Shown here: piece by piece, positions 40,058-47,311 of the stretch
How the letters are laid out: the number at the start of each line of letters is the position of its first letter
Numbering within the stretch: the stretch's first letter is position 1
Assembly (NCBI GenBank): GCA_052144935.1
Contig: JBKQPR010000310.1
Location: 22,054 to 86,053, forward strand
From: JOPF133 sp052144935
GTDB lineage: Bacteria; Acidobacteriota; Terriglobia; Bryobacterales; Bryobacteraceae
Direction of reading: 5' to 3'
DNA: 64,000 nucleotides
Made by a program: the position numbers and the translations under genes
The notes under the pieces: model-generated
The model's input: the letters and a program-made list of their open reading frames with translations, nothing else
Database searches by the model: none
Told to the model about the DNA's origin: nothing

Positions 40058-41530
40058 GTGGCTATTTGCAGACGAGAATTCGGCGCCGCACTGGCTGCCG
40101 GGGCAGCTTTCCGGCTGGCCGCCCTCCCCCAACGGCCTAAGTTATTGGTCCTAGTAGTTTTAGAACAGATGAGGCCGGATTACCTGGACGCCGCGGCCCC
40201 GCAGTTCGCTCCCGGCGGGTTGCGCAGGCTTCTGGAGAAGGGTGCGTTTTATCCCGATTGCCGCCACCTGGCAAGCACTTTCGACGCCTCCAGCCTCACC
40301 ACCCTGGCCACCGGAGCCTGGCCGGCGCAGCACGGAATCGTGGCCGATTCCTGGTATGACCGCGCCGCCCACCGGCCGGTCAAGGCCTCCGAGGAGGCCC
40401 TGCTCGCCACCACCCTGGCGGCCCAGATCGAAGCCGAGTCCCGCATGCGGTCCTGGGTGGTGGCCATGGAGGAATCCGATGCCGCTCTTTTCGCGGGCAC
40501 GGCCCCATCGCGGATCTTCTGGATGGATGAGGAAGGCCTGTTCGCGACGCGTGGCGAGCAGCCCGACTGGCTGTCCGTCTACAACATCCAGAAGAGCCCC
40601 GAAGCCGCGCGCAATGCCCGGTGGGTGGCGGCCGGAGCGAAACCCGACGCGCCTCCCCTGCGCGTCCTGAACTATTCGCCGGAACACCCGCGTGAGTTCC
40701 TCAACCTCTACAAGGCCTCCCCGTGGGGGCAGGCCGCACAGTTCGATTTCCTGGCGGAGTTGATGGCCCGCGAGCCCATGGGACAGGGCGGCACCACCGA
40801 TGTGGTCTGCCTGCTGCTCGGTTCCATGGCGCGGCTGGGCCACGAGACGGGGGCCCGCTCGCCGCTGATGCAGCAGATGGTTTTGCAACTGGACCGCCGC
40901 CTGGAGGCATTCCTGGCGCAACTGGGCAAGACGCCGGGCGAGAACGCCTTCAACCTGGTGCTGGTAGGGGCCCACGGCGCGCCGCCCGAGCCTTCCGAAG
41001 ATTCCCGCGCGCGCATGGCCGTCAACGGAGAAAAGGTCGCGCAGGCCGTGGAGCGCAGCCTGGTGGCCGCCGGGAACGGCCGCGTGGAAAAGTATCTCTA
41101 CCCGTTTCTCTATCTGGATACCAGCGGCTTCCGCGATCCCGAACCGATTCGCCTGGCGGCGGGCCGCGCCGCCCTGCAGTACCCCGCCGTGGCGGGATAT
41201 CTCACAGCCGGCGGAGCCGCTTCCGCCTTCGATGGGTGGGAGCGCCGCCTCCGCAACAGCTTCCACCCCGTGCGCTCGGGCGACCTGATGCTTTCCTACC
41301 GCGCCGAATACGTAGAGGATTTCGGCCTCAATCGGGGCATCTCGTACGGGTCGCTGTACAACTACGATGTCCGCGTGCCGCTGTGCTTCTATGGGCCGCA
41401 ATTCCGGGCGGGTGTATACGAAAGCCCGGTGGAGTCGGTGGACGTGGTTCCGACTCTGGCGCGAGCGCTGGGCTTGGCCGCGCCCTCCTCGTCGGTGGGG
41501 CGCGTGCTGGGGGAGGCGCTCCTGGAATGA
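40058..41530 (+). CDS. alkaline-phosphatase-superfamily protein with degenerate active site
   Basis: A 490-residue protein with an Arg-Arg, Ala-rich N-terminus (CRREFGAALAAGAAF), probably exported. The fold is PafA/NPP-like: VLEQMRPDYLDAA, TLATGAWPAQHGIVADSWYDR and DVVPTLARALGLAAP. The metal-site and nucleophile positions appear changed. The first Asp (usually DQxRxDY) is Glu. The Thr before the ATxxTG segment aligns with Asp (FDASSLTTLATG). The Asp of the STDxxGH motif is lost (GSMARLGHETG). The Asp of SDHG is Ala (VGAHGAPPE). If the alignment holds, it cannot bind two zincs in the usual way and may be a pseudo-enzyme. It is 7 bases before pyrD. Confidence 0.8.
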   Translation: MAICRREFGAALAAGAAFRLAALPQRPKLLVLVVLEQMRPDYLDAAAPQFAPGGLRRLLEKGAFYPDCRHLASTFDASSLTTLATGAWPAQHGIVADSWYDRAAHRPVKASEEALLATTLAAQIEAESRMRSWVVAMEESDAALFAGTAPSRIFWMDEEGLFATRGEQPDWLSVYNIQKSPEAARNARWVAAGAKPDAPPLRVLNYSPEHPREFLNLYKASPWGQAAQFDFLAELMAREPMGQGGTTDVVCLLLGSMARLGHETGARSPLMQQMVLQLDRRLEAFLAQLGKTPGENAFNLVLVGAHGAPPEPSEDSRARMAVNGEKVAQAVERSLVAAGNGRVEKYLYPFLYLDTSGFRDPEPIRLAAGRAALQYPAVAGYLTAGGAASAFDGWERRLRNSFHPVRSGDLMLSYRAEYVEDFGLNRGISYGSLYNYDVRVPLCFYGPQFRAGVYESPVESVDVVPTLARALGLAAPSSSVGRVLGEALLE

Positions 41531-41537
41531 GAGCCGC

Positions 41538-42455
41538 ATGAGCCAGCCCACGCTGGAGACTTCGCTCTGCGGGATCCGCCTGCGCAACCCCGTGCTGGCC
41601 GCCTCCGGGACCTTCGGCTATGGCCTGGAATTCTCCAAGCTGGTGGATCTGAACGCGCTCGGCGGCCTGGTGGTGAAAGGGCTGTCGCGCGAGCCCATCG
41701 AAGGCAACCCTCCGCCGCGAATTTACGAGACCCACGGGGGCATGATCAACTCCATCGGGCTGCAGAACATCGGCGTGCGCGCATTTGCCGCGGACAAGCT
41801 GCCGGGCCTGGCCCAACTGTCGACCGCGGTGTTCGCTAACGTCTTCGGCTACCAGGCCGCCGATTACGCCGAGGTGGTGCGCGTGCTCGAAGACCATGCC
41901 GGCCTGGCGGGCTATGAGCTGAACGTCTCCTGCCCCAATACCAGTTGTGGAGGCATCTATTTCTCGAGCGACCCATCGCTCCTGGGCGAAGTGGTGGCCG
42001 CAGTGAAGCGGGTGGCGCGCCGGCCGCTGATCGTGAAGCTCTCGCCCAACGTCGGCGCCATTGAACCCTTGGCCCAAGCGGCGGAAGCGGCTGGCGCGGA
42101 CGCCATTTCCCTGGTGAACACCTTCATCGCTCTGGCCATCGACGCCCGCACGCGCCGGCCGCGCATCGGGGCGGGATTCGGGGGCCTCTCGGGACCGGCC
42201 ATCAAACCGATTGCCCTGCGCCTGGTGTGCCAGGCGGCGCGGGCGGTGAAGATTCCGGTGATCGGACTGGGCGGCATCGCCAACGGAGAGGACGCCGCCG
42301 AGTTTCTGATCGCCGGAGCCACCGCCGTGGAAGTAGGGACGGCGACCTTCTGGGACCCCACCTCGCCCGTACGCGTGGCCCGCGAGTTGGCCGCGTTTCT
42401 GCGCCGCGAAAAGATCGCCACCGCGCAGGAGCTGGTGGGCACGCTGAAGTTGTAA
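41538..42455 (+). CDS. pyrD: dihydroorotate dehydrogenase, class 1
   Basis: A 305-residue FMN barrel enzyme of de novo pyrimidine synthesis. Motifs: LRNPVLAASGTFGYG, GGLVVKGLS, NSIGLQNIGV, ELNVSCPNTSCGG (active-site loop Cys), LIVKLSPNV and VIGLGGIANGEDAAEFLIAGATAVEVGT. The pattern is class 1B-like (NAD-linked, needing PyrK), but no pyrK is in the window. It lacks the N-terminal membrane extension of class 2. A 190-base non-coding gap follows. Confidence 0.93.
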   Translation: MSQPTLETSLCGIRLRNPVLAASGTFGYGLEFSKLVDLNALGGLVVKGLSREPIEGNPPPRIYETHGGMINSIGLQNIGVRAFAADKLPGLAQLSTAVFANVFGYQAADYAEVVRVLEDHAGLAGYELNVSCPNTSCGGIYFSSDPSLLGEVVAAVKRVARRPLIVKLSPNVGAIEPLAQAAEAAGADAISLVNTFIALAIDARTRRPRIGAGFGGLSGPAIKPIALRLVCQAARAVKIPVIGLGGIANGEDAAEFLIAGATAVEVGTATFWDPTSPVRVARELAAFLRREKIATAQELVGTLKL

Positions 42456-42646
42456 CGGGGCCCCGAACCCGGACGCGGAGGGCGCCCCCCTGACGAGCAA
42501 CTCTATCTCCACGCCCGGCAGAAACGCAACCCTCCGTTTCGGGCCGGCCCAGCCACGGGTTCGTGTGGAAGACGGTCGCGGGATTTGCGAAATTTTCCAA
42601 CGAAACCTCTTGACCGAGTCTCAGAAGACTCCGCGTCAAGCGTTCG

Positions 42647-42991
42647 CTAGGTCTCGCCTTCCACGAAATCTCTCAGCCGCCCTAGGGCGCTCTCCCACTG
42701 GTCGGCGATCTGCTCCAGGCAGTGGAGGGCCTGTTGCAATTGGCGCGGCTCCAGCTCCCAGAGTTGCTCCCGGCCCCGGCGGGCGGCGCGCACCAAGCCG
42801 GCCTCCCTTAGCACGTGGAGGTGTTTGGTGATGGCCTGCCGCGTCACGCGGGCGCCCGAAGCCAGTTGCGTGATCGATAGCGGTTCGCCCCCGCACAGGC
42901 GGGCCACTAATTCCAGGCGCGTGCCGTCGCCCAGCGCTGCGAATACCGGCGCCGAGGCACTCCACCCGGCGCTAAGCGGGTTTTCCTGCAT
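42647..42991 (-). CDS. ArsR-family transcriptional repressor
   Basis: A 114-residue winged-helix protein: VFAALGDGTRLELVARLCGG, ITQLASGARVTRQAITKHLHVLREAGLV (recognition helix) and RREQLWELEP-like wing. It lacks the Cys-rich metal site of ArsR/SmtB, as is common for members paired with SRPBCC proteins. It overlaps the 3' end of the SRPBCC gene by 20 bases. The operators at 43441-43498 lie in front of that upstream gene, so the pair is probably autorepressed. Confidence 0.92.
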   Translation of the reverse strand: MQENPLSAGWSASAPVFAALGDGTRLELVARLCGGEPLSITQLASGARVTRQAITKHLHVLREAGLVRAARRGREQLWELEPRQLQQALHCLEQIADQWESALGRLRDFVEGET

Positions 42992-43439
42992 ATTCGGCGA
43001 GCGCGGCCAGTTGAATCTCCCAGCCCTTTTCGTTTTCCTCGAAAGCCTTGGCGCGGCGATCCAGGGACAGCCGGTCGAAGCCCGACTCTACCACCGTCAC
43101 GAGCGTGCCGCCTTCGGTATCTTCCAGCCGGAACTCCACCAGCGTGGAGGGCTCGGCTTCATAATCGGCGCCCGGGGGCTGCACTCCGGGATACCAGCGC
43201 CAGGAAAATAGGCGCTCCGGCTCCATGGCCTCCACCACTACGAAGAATTTTGCGCCGGGGCCGCAGGGATGCGTGGAAACCATATCCACGCGTGCGCCGC
43301 TCTCAAATGCACTGGAGGACGCTTCCACGCGGAACCATCGCGCAAACTCCTCAAAATTGGTGAGGGCGCGCCACACTCTCTGGCGGGGCGCCCGGATCAC
43401 GATGCGTTTTTCGATTTTGCTCAATTGGGATGGCGTCAT
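42972..43439 (-). CDS. SRPBCC/AHSA1-like protein
   Basis: A 155-residue protein starting MTPSQLSKIEKRIVIRAPRQ, with the helix-grip pattern RVWRALTNFEEFARWF, FSWRWYPGVQPPG, LVEFRLEDTEGGTLVTVVESGF and WEIQLAALAEY. AHSA1-like proteins bind hydrophobic ligands or act as chaperone partners. In bacteria they are very often encoded with an ArsR regulator, as here. ATG 43439 is chosen; TTG 43445 lies in the operator. Function and ligand are unknown. Confidence 0.88.
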   Translation of the reverse strand: MTPSQLSKIEKRIVIRAPRQRVWRALTNFEEFARWFRVEASSSAFESGARVDMVSTHPCGPGAKFFVVVEAMEPERLFSWRWYPGVQPPGADYEAEPSTLVEFRLEDTEGGTLVTVVESGFDRLSLDRRAKAFEENEKGWEIQLAALAEYAGKPA

Positions 43440-43440
43440 T

Positions 43441-43458
43441 TGCAACTCTCTAGTTGCA
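43441..43458. promoter_or_regulatory. ArsR operator, proximal site
   Basis: TGCAACT-CTCT-AGTTGCA, a perfect 7-bp inverted repeat, 2 bases upstream of the SRPBCC start codon and overlapping the -10 box on the transcribed strand. Confidence 0.75.
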
Positions 43459-43486
43459 TATTAGAGCATCCGACACAGAAATGCAA
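43458..43486 (-). promoter_or_regulatory. sigma-70-like promoter of the SRPBCC-ArsR operon
   Basis: Reading the minus strand: TTGCAT (43486-43481), 17 bases, TAATAT (43463-43458). Both boxes overlap the arms of the two TGCAAC dyads, so repressor binding would block the polymerase. Transcription would start about 10-15 bases before the ATG at 43439. Confidence 0.65.
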
Positions 43487-43498
43487 CCTGAAAGTTGC
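43482..43498. promoter_or_regulatory. ArsR operator, distal site
   Basis: TGCAAC-CTGAA-AGTTGC type dyad (TGCAAC/GTTGC(A) arms) sharing its half-sites with the perfect dyad at 43441-43458; the two centres are about 40 bases apart, near four helical turns. Confidence 0.65.
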
Positions 43499-43549
43499 GC
43501 AATCGCCGCCAGACATCTGCTAGACTGCGGGCTGAGCGAGGTTGCAGCC

Positions 43550-43969
43550 ATGCCGCGTTTTTTACTGTTGGTTCTGGCGGTGGTCACTGCGTTGGCCGCC
43601 GACAACCCATGGGATAAGGTACGGGAAATCAAATCGGGCACCGATTTGCGGATTTACAAGAAGGCTTCCACCCAGCCGATTCTCGCCAAGATGGATGAGG
43701 CTACGGATGAAAACCTCTTAGTGGTGATCAAGAATCGCCAGACGGCCATCCCGCGCGAGCAGATCGACCGCATCGATTACAGGCCCACCAAGGGCAGCCG
43801 GGTGACAAAGGAGACCAAAACCGCAACCACCGAGCCGGACACTACCCCCGGTCCCCCGGGCCACGGTTCGATCACTCCCGGTTCGTCTACCTCTTCTACC
43901 GTTTCGGTTGGTTCTTTGCCGGATTTCGAGACCATCTACCGGCGGCCTTCTCCCGCTCCCAAGAAATAG
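43550..43969 (+). CDS. secreted protein of unknown function
   Basis: A 139-residue protein starting MPRFLLLVLAVVTALAADNPW (signal peptide). The mature part reads VREIKSGTDLRIYKKASTQP, ENLLVVIKNRQTAIPREQIDRIDYRP, a small beta domain with a KxG-type repeat, then a Thr/Pro/Gly/Ser-rich tail (TTPGPPGHGSITPG). Similar small secreted proteins with an RVDYRP-like strand are common in acidobacteria. The ATG at 43550 follows GCGAGGTTGCAGCC. It diverges from the SRPBCC-ArsR operon, and its own promoter would overlap the distal operator region. Confidence 0.7.
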   Translation: MPRFLLLVLAVVTALAADNPWDKVREIKSGTDLRIYKKASTQPILAKMDEATDENLLVVIKNRQTAIPREQIDRIDYRPTKGSRVTKETKTATTEPDTTPGPPGHGSITPGSSTSSTVSVGSLPDFETIYRRPSPAPKK

Positions 43970-44022
43970 CACCCCCACGTGGTGCCGAAGTGGGCGGTTG
44001 GGTCCAATTTACCCGGTGTATT

Positions 44023-44109
44023 CTACCGTCCAATTTCCGGCGGCGTGTGAATGCATGAGAGCAACAAGCAGAAAACCACCAAAATGCCGATCCCCGCAGC
44101 AACTAGCAT
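44023..44109 (-). CDS. 28-residue membrane microprotein
   Basis: ATG at 44109 is preceded by a strong ribosome site (AGAGGTGAGG, 5 bases upstream) and opens a 28-codon frame ending in TAG. It encodes MLVAAGIGILVVFCLLLSCI plus a short tail HTPPEIGR, a single membrane helix. It stands alone between the secreted proteins at 43550-43969 (plus) and 44267-45130 (minus). The evidence is the ribosome site and the hydrophobic pattern only. Confidence 0.5.
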   Translation of the reverse strand: MLVAAGIGILVVFCLLLSCIHTPPEIGR

Positions 44110-44266
44110 AAAGTCCTCACCTCTATATATCGGCCAAGCAATTCGTTTGCCGTAGATATGCAGAGGCAATTTTCGGCGGAAACGCAGCGATTTTGATGGC
44201 CGCCGGCTGGCGCCAAGTGTACCGTTTTGGACACCCGATGTGTCAAGAAAGACAGCTTGGCCGGCG

Positions 44267-45130
44267 CTACCGCGGGGGGTTTAGTCCCCCGCCGCCTGCC
44301 TCGGGCTTGCATGCCCCGATCTTCACGGCGAAGGCGGCCACGCCGATCCAGCGCTGCCCTTGCCGCCGCTCCAGATGGTAGGACTGCGTGGAGCTGTCCA
44401 CCCGCAACCGCCAATCCGTCGATGGAACGACGGTCTGCCTCAGCTTGAGTGGCTTGGTGCTCTCTTCCTGTATGGTCCAACTTTCGCCGCCATCCGCCGA
44501 TTCGAAGCGCTCGTAGCGGTCGCGGGTCTCCGCCGGCCCGCGGTCGATGAGGAGGAAGCCGTCGGCCCGGCTGCTGAAAAAGAACTGCTGGATGGCGCCG
44601 GGGTGGTTTTCGCCGGCTATGGGCCGCTGGCGCCAAGTCTTTCCTGCATCCGTGGTAAGCAGCAGAAAAGGGTCCTGAGGGAGCGGATACAGCGTCAGCC
44701 CGCTCACCCAAGCTGTTTCGCCATCCAGGAACTGAATATGGTCCAGCCCGGCGCCTCGGATGCGTTCGTGCGCCTCGGTCCAGGTGCGGCCGGCATCCTC
44801 GCTGACGAGCACTGCGGTATATAACGTCACCGCCGCCGAATGGATGTTGCCGGCCGTGACAATCTTGCCGCCCTGCGCCGCCATGGACGCCAGTTCCAGG
44901 TAGATCGGGCAGGGATCGTCTTCCGAACACGTGAGGCCGGCCCACTGGATGTCGTCATCCGTGCAGTGAAACGGCAGGACCATCGGCTTCCCGTTGTTTT
45001 CCAAAACCGGCATGACCGGCAAGGATGGCGGCGCCGGCGGGCCGGCTGGAGCGGCCGGTGTCTGTTCCTGCGCCCAGGCAGGGATGGCCAGCAGCAACGG
45101 CAGAAGGACATCCCATGCCGAAAATTTCAT
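44267..45130 (-). CDS. secreted BNR/photosystem-stability-like beta-propeller protein
   Basis: A 287-residue protein with a signal peptide (WDVLLPLLLAIPAWAQE) and a Pro/Ala-rich linker. The repeats TAVLVSEDAGRTWTEAHERI, FLLLTTDAGKTWRQRPI and RFESADGGESWTIQEE are Asp-box (SxDxGxTW) turns of sialidase/YCF48-like propellers. Only three are obvious, so it may be a partial propeller. It is probably extracellular binding; no catalytic assignment. Its stop codon lies in a GGGGG/CCCCC hairpin (~44275-44290). Confidence 0.75.
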   Translation of the reverse strand: MKFSAWDVLLPLLLAIPAWAQEQTPAAPAGPPAPPSLPVMPVLENNGKPMVLPFHCTDDDIQWAGLTCSEDDPCPIYLELASMAAQGGKIVTAGNIHSAAVTLYTAVLVSEDAGRTWTEAHERIRGAGLDHIQFLDGETAWVSGLTLYPLPQDPFLLLTTDAGKTWRQRPIAGENHPGAIQQFFFSSRADGFLLIDRGPAETRDRYERFESADGGESWTIQEESTKPLKLRQTVVPSTDWRLRVDSSTQSYHLERRQGQRWIGVAAFAVKIGACKPEAGGGGLNPPR

Positions 45131-45387
45131 CGCCTCTAAATTATAGCTCCGTGCACAGATAGCTCTAAGGAGCTAGCACAGAATGACTCTTTCGTGTAAG
45201 GAAAATACGCGCACAATCTGTAACTTCGTATCGGCTGCGCACCGTCTCTTAAACAAATCCCCGTTACGACAGCGGGCGCACTCACCCCTATCACCCAAAC
45301 AGCGCCCGCTTCAAAAAGTTTTTGGAACCACTCGAACTCAAGCCCTGAATTAACTTACCGCTCTAACTTGCCCAGTGTAAGTCCGAG
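45131..45387. other. intergenic region without a gene
   Basis: It contains an inverted repeat AGCGGGCGC ... GCGCCCGCT (about 45273-45312, 22-base loop) followed on the plus strand by TTCAAAAAGTTTTT, and a small hairpin AGCTC-TAA-GGAGCT near 45160. The first could end transcription after cysK or in the plus direction. No open frame with a ribosome site was seen. Confidence 0.4.
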
Positions 45388-46347
45388 TCAGTCGTCCGCC
45401 AGTCCTTCGAACAGACTCGTGCTGATGTACCGCTCGGCGGCGTCCGGCAACACTACCACGAGGGTCTTTCGCTCGAACTCGGGCCGCCCGGCCAGACGCA
45501 CGGCCACGGCCACCGCCGCCCCGCTCGAGATGCCTGCCAGGATGCCTTCCTCCCGGGACAGACGCCGCGCCATCTCGATGGATTCCTCGTTGGTCACCAG
45601 TTCCACCTGGTCCACCACCGAGAGGTCCAGCGTATCCGGCACGAAGCCCGCTCCGATGCCCTGGATCTTGTGCGGCCCCGGCCTGAGCCGCTGGCCCGCC
45701 AGCGTCTGGGTAATCACCGGGCTGCCGGAGGGCTCCACGGCCACCGAAACGATCCTTTTCCGCTTTTCGTTCTTGATAAAGCGCGAGACCCCGGTGATGG
45801 TGCCGCCGGTGCCGACCCCCGAGACCAGCACGTCCACTGCCCCGCCCGTATCCTCCCAGATCTCCGGCCCGGTCGTGCGAAAGTGGATCTCCGGGTTGGC
45901 CGGATTCTTGAACTGCTGCAGCATGACCAGGCGGCCGGGGTCGGAGGCCACCATCTCCTCCGCCTTGGCGATCGAACCGGCCATGCCCTCGGATCCCTCG
46001 GTGAGCACGATGTTGGCGCCTAAAATTTTGAGCACCTTGCGCCGCTCCGTGGACATCGTCTCCGGCATGGTGAGGGTGATCGGATAACCGCGCGCCGCCG
46101 CCACAAATGCCAGGGCGATGCCGGTGTTCCCGCTGGTCGGCTCGATCAGCGCCTTGCCGGGACCCAGCACGCCGCGCTTTTCCGCGTCCCACACCATGGA
46201 AGCGCCGATGCGGCACTTCACCGAATAAGCCGGGTTGCGTCCTTCTATTTTCGCCAGCACCGTGGATTTCGTGCCCGCGGCAACCCGGTTCAACCGCACC
46301 AGCGGGGTGCGCCCGATGCTTAGCGAATTGTCGTCGAAAATGCCCAA
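45388..46347 (-). CDS. cysK: cysteine synthase A
   Basis: A 319-residue PLP enzyme making cysteine from O-acetylserine and sulfide. Motifs: SIGRTPLVRLNR, the PLP Lys in NPAYSVKCRIGASM (K44), the substrate loop EPTSGNTGIALAFVAAARGY, the phosphate loop SGVGTGGTITGVSRF, and ISSGAAVAVAVR near the end. The length is normal. It starts 2 bases after the stop of an Rrf2-type regulator on the same strand, so regulator and enzyme form one operon. Confidence 0.95.
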   Translation of the reverse strand: MGIFDDNSLSIGRTPLVRLNRVAAGTKSTVLAKIEGRNPAYSVKCRIGASMVWDAEKRGVLGPGKALIEPTSGNTGIALAFVAAARGYPITLTMPETMSTERRKVLKILGANIVLTEGSEGMAGSIAKAEEMVASDPGRLVMLQQFKNPANPEIHFRTTGPEIWEDTGGAVDVLVSGVGTGGTITGVSRFIKNEKRKRIVSVAVEPSGSPVITQTLAGQRLRPGPHKIQGIGAGFVPDTLDLSVVDQVELVTNEESIEMARRLSREEGILAGISSGAAVAVAVRLAGRPEFERKTLVVVLPDAAERYISTSLFEGLADD

Positions 46348-46348
46348 T

Positions 46349-46777
46349 TCAGATCTCCCAATTGTGCACGAACTTGTTCTGCTTCTCGGTCCAGCGGCGC
46401 AACAGATCGGCGAAGGTGGTCATGTCGATGATCTCCGAAACCGCGCTGTCCACCTGTTGCCACATGTCGGTGAAAGGCGTCTCGGTTTTGCGCCGCGGAC
46501 GCTCCTTGCCGTGCTGGGCGGCGCCATCGACAAAACGAAGCACCTCGCCCACCGAAATCGCCGAAGCCGGCCGCGCCAGCAGGTAACCGCCCTCGGCGCC
46601 GCGCCGCGATTCCGCGAAGCCGCCCTGCTTCAGCCCCGCCAGGATCAGTTCCAGGAACTTCTGGGGAATCTTCTGGCGCCGCGCAATATCCGCGATCTTC
46701 ACAGGCTCGCCCGGCCGCTGGGAGGCCAGGTCGAAAATCGCCAGCAACGCGTATTCACCTTTTACGGATGTGTTCAT
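46349..46777 (-). CDS. Rrf2-family regulator, CymR-like
   Basis: A 142-residue protein starting MNTSVKGEYALLAIFDLASQ with the Rrf2 winged helix (IARRQKIPQKFLELILAGLK, SRRGAEGGYLLARPA). The Fe-S Cys triplet is absent: the region reads RPRRKTETPFTDMWQQ. That, and direct linkage to cysK, resemble CymR, the Rrf2 regulator of cysteine metabolism that works in complex with CysK in Firmicutes. Regulation by CysK binding is therefore a testable inference. ATG 46777 is chosen by homology; a good promoter lies at 46814-46842. Confidence 0.88.
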   Translation of the reverse strand: MNTSVKGEYALLAIFDLASQRPGEPVKIADIARRQKIPQKFLELILAGLKQGGFAESRRGAEGGYLLARPASAISVGEVLRFVDGAAQHGKERPRRKTETPFTDMWQQVDSAVSEIIDMTTFADLLRRWTEKQNKFVHNWEI

Positions 46778-46797
46778 GGGCCGCTCGGGACAAACAC

Positions 46798-47010
46798 CTA
46801 TGGTCCAGTAGAGATTGTAGGACATGCACCGGGATGGCGCAAATGCGTGAGGCACAGCAGAACCCGAATCAATTCTTCAACGATCGGCGGCGATACGGCA
46901 ATTTCGAGATCGCCGTTGACCGCCATGTGCAGGAGCCGCATAGCGCCGAACTGAAACGCCGGCACGTAAATGTTGGTATCGAGGGTGACCTTAGCGGCCA
47001 CGATTCTCAC
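46798..47010 (-). pseudogene. PIN-domain toxin, truncated
   Basis: A 70-residue frame whose first ~48 residues are a PIN-family start: VTLDTNIYVPAFQFGAMRLL (first catalytic Asp in LDTN), then DLEIAVSPPIVEELIRVLL. Homologues continue for about 90 more residues with the other acidic positions; here the frame turns into LCLTHLRHPGACPT and stops. The remaining DNA up to the Rrf2 gene shows no PIN sequence. It overlaps its antitoxin by 20 bases. It is probably an inactivated toxin. Confidence 0.7.
46814..46842 (-). promoter_or_regulatory. sigma-70-like promoter for the Rrf2-cysK operon
   Basis: Minus strand: TTGCGC (46842-46837), 17-base spacer, TACAAT (46819-46814). The expected start is about 30 bases before the ATG at 46777. 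It lies inside the truncated PIN toxin frame. Confidence 0.6.
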
Positions 47011-47233
47011 GCCGGGATTCCTCGATCAAGCCGGGGACATCGGCGTCAGTGAAGCCAAGAAGGCGCGCCTGCTCACGCCCATACTTGGCGAGTTCTTCCA
47101 GCGTCCTGTGGGCGAGGTATCTCCTCAGGGCATCCGCCGCGAGTTCATTCGTGGTTTTCCCGTGCGCACTCGCCGCTTCAGTCACCGCGCTCAACAGCTC
47201 GCCCGGGATATGAAGGTTGTCCCGGGTTGCCAT
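46991..47233 (-). CDS. antitoxin of the broken PIN locus
   Basis: An 80-residue protein: MATRDNLHIPGELLSAVTEA, then KTTNELAADALRRYLAHRTLEEL (ribbon-helix-helix-like DNA-binding segment) and a C-terminal toxin-binding tail (YGREQARLLGFTDADVPGLI). It directly precedes the truncated PIN gene with a 20-base overlap, the normal antitoxin-toxin order. The antitoxin looks intact. Confidence 0.8.
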   Translation of the reverse strand: MATRDNLHIPGELLSAVTEAASAHGKTTNELAADALRRYLAHRTLEELAKYGREQARLLGFTDADVPGLIEESRRENRGR

Positions 47234-47311
47234 GATGCCCTGCGTTTCAGCGTACCGCAGTGGTTCCTTCAGTGGCTCTTATGTTGGGCGGGGGCTGGCA
47301 CATCGCATGAC

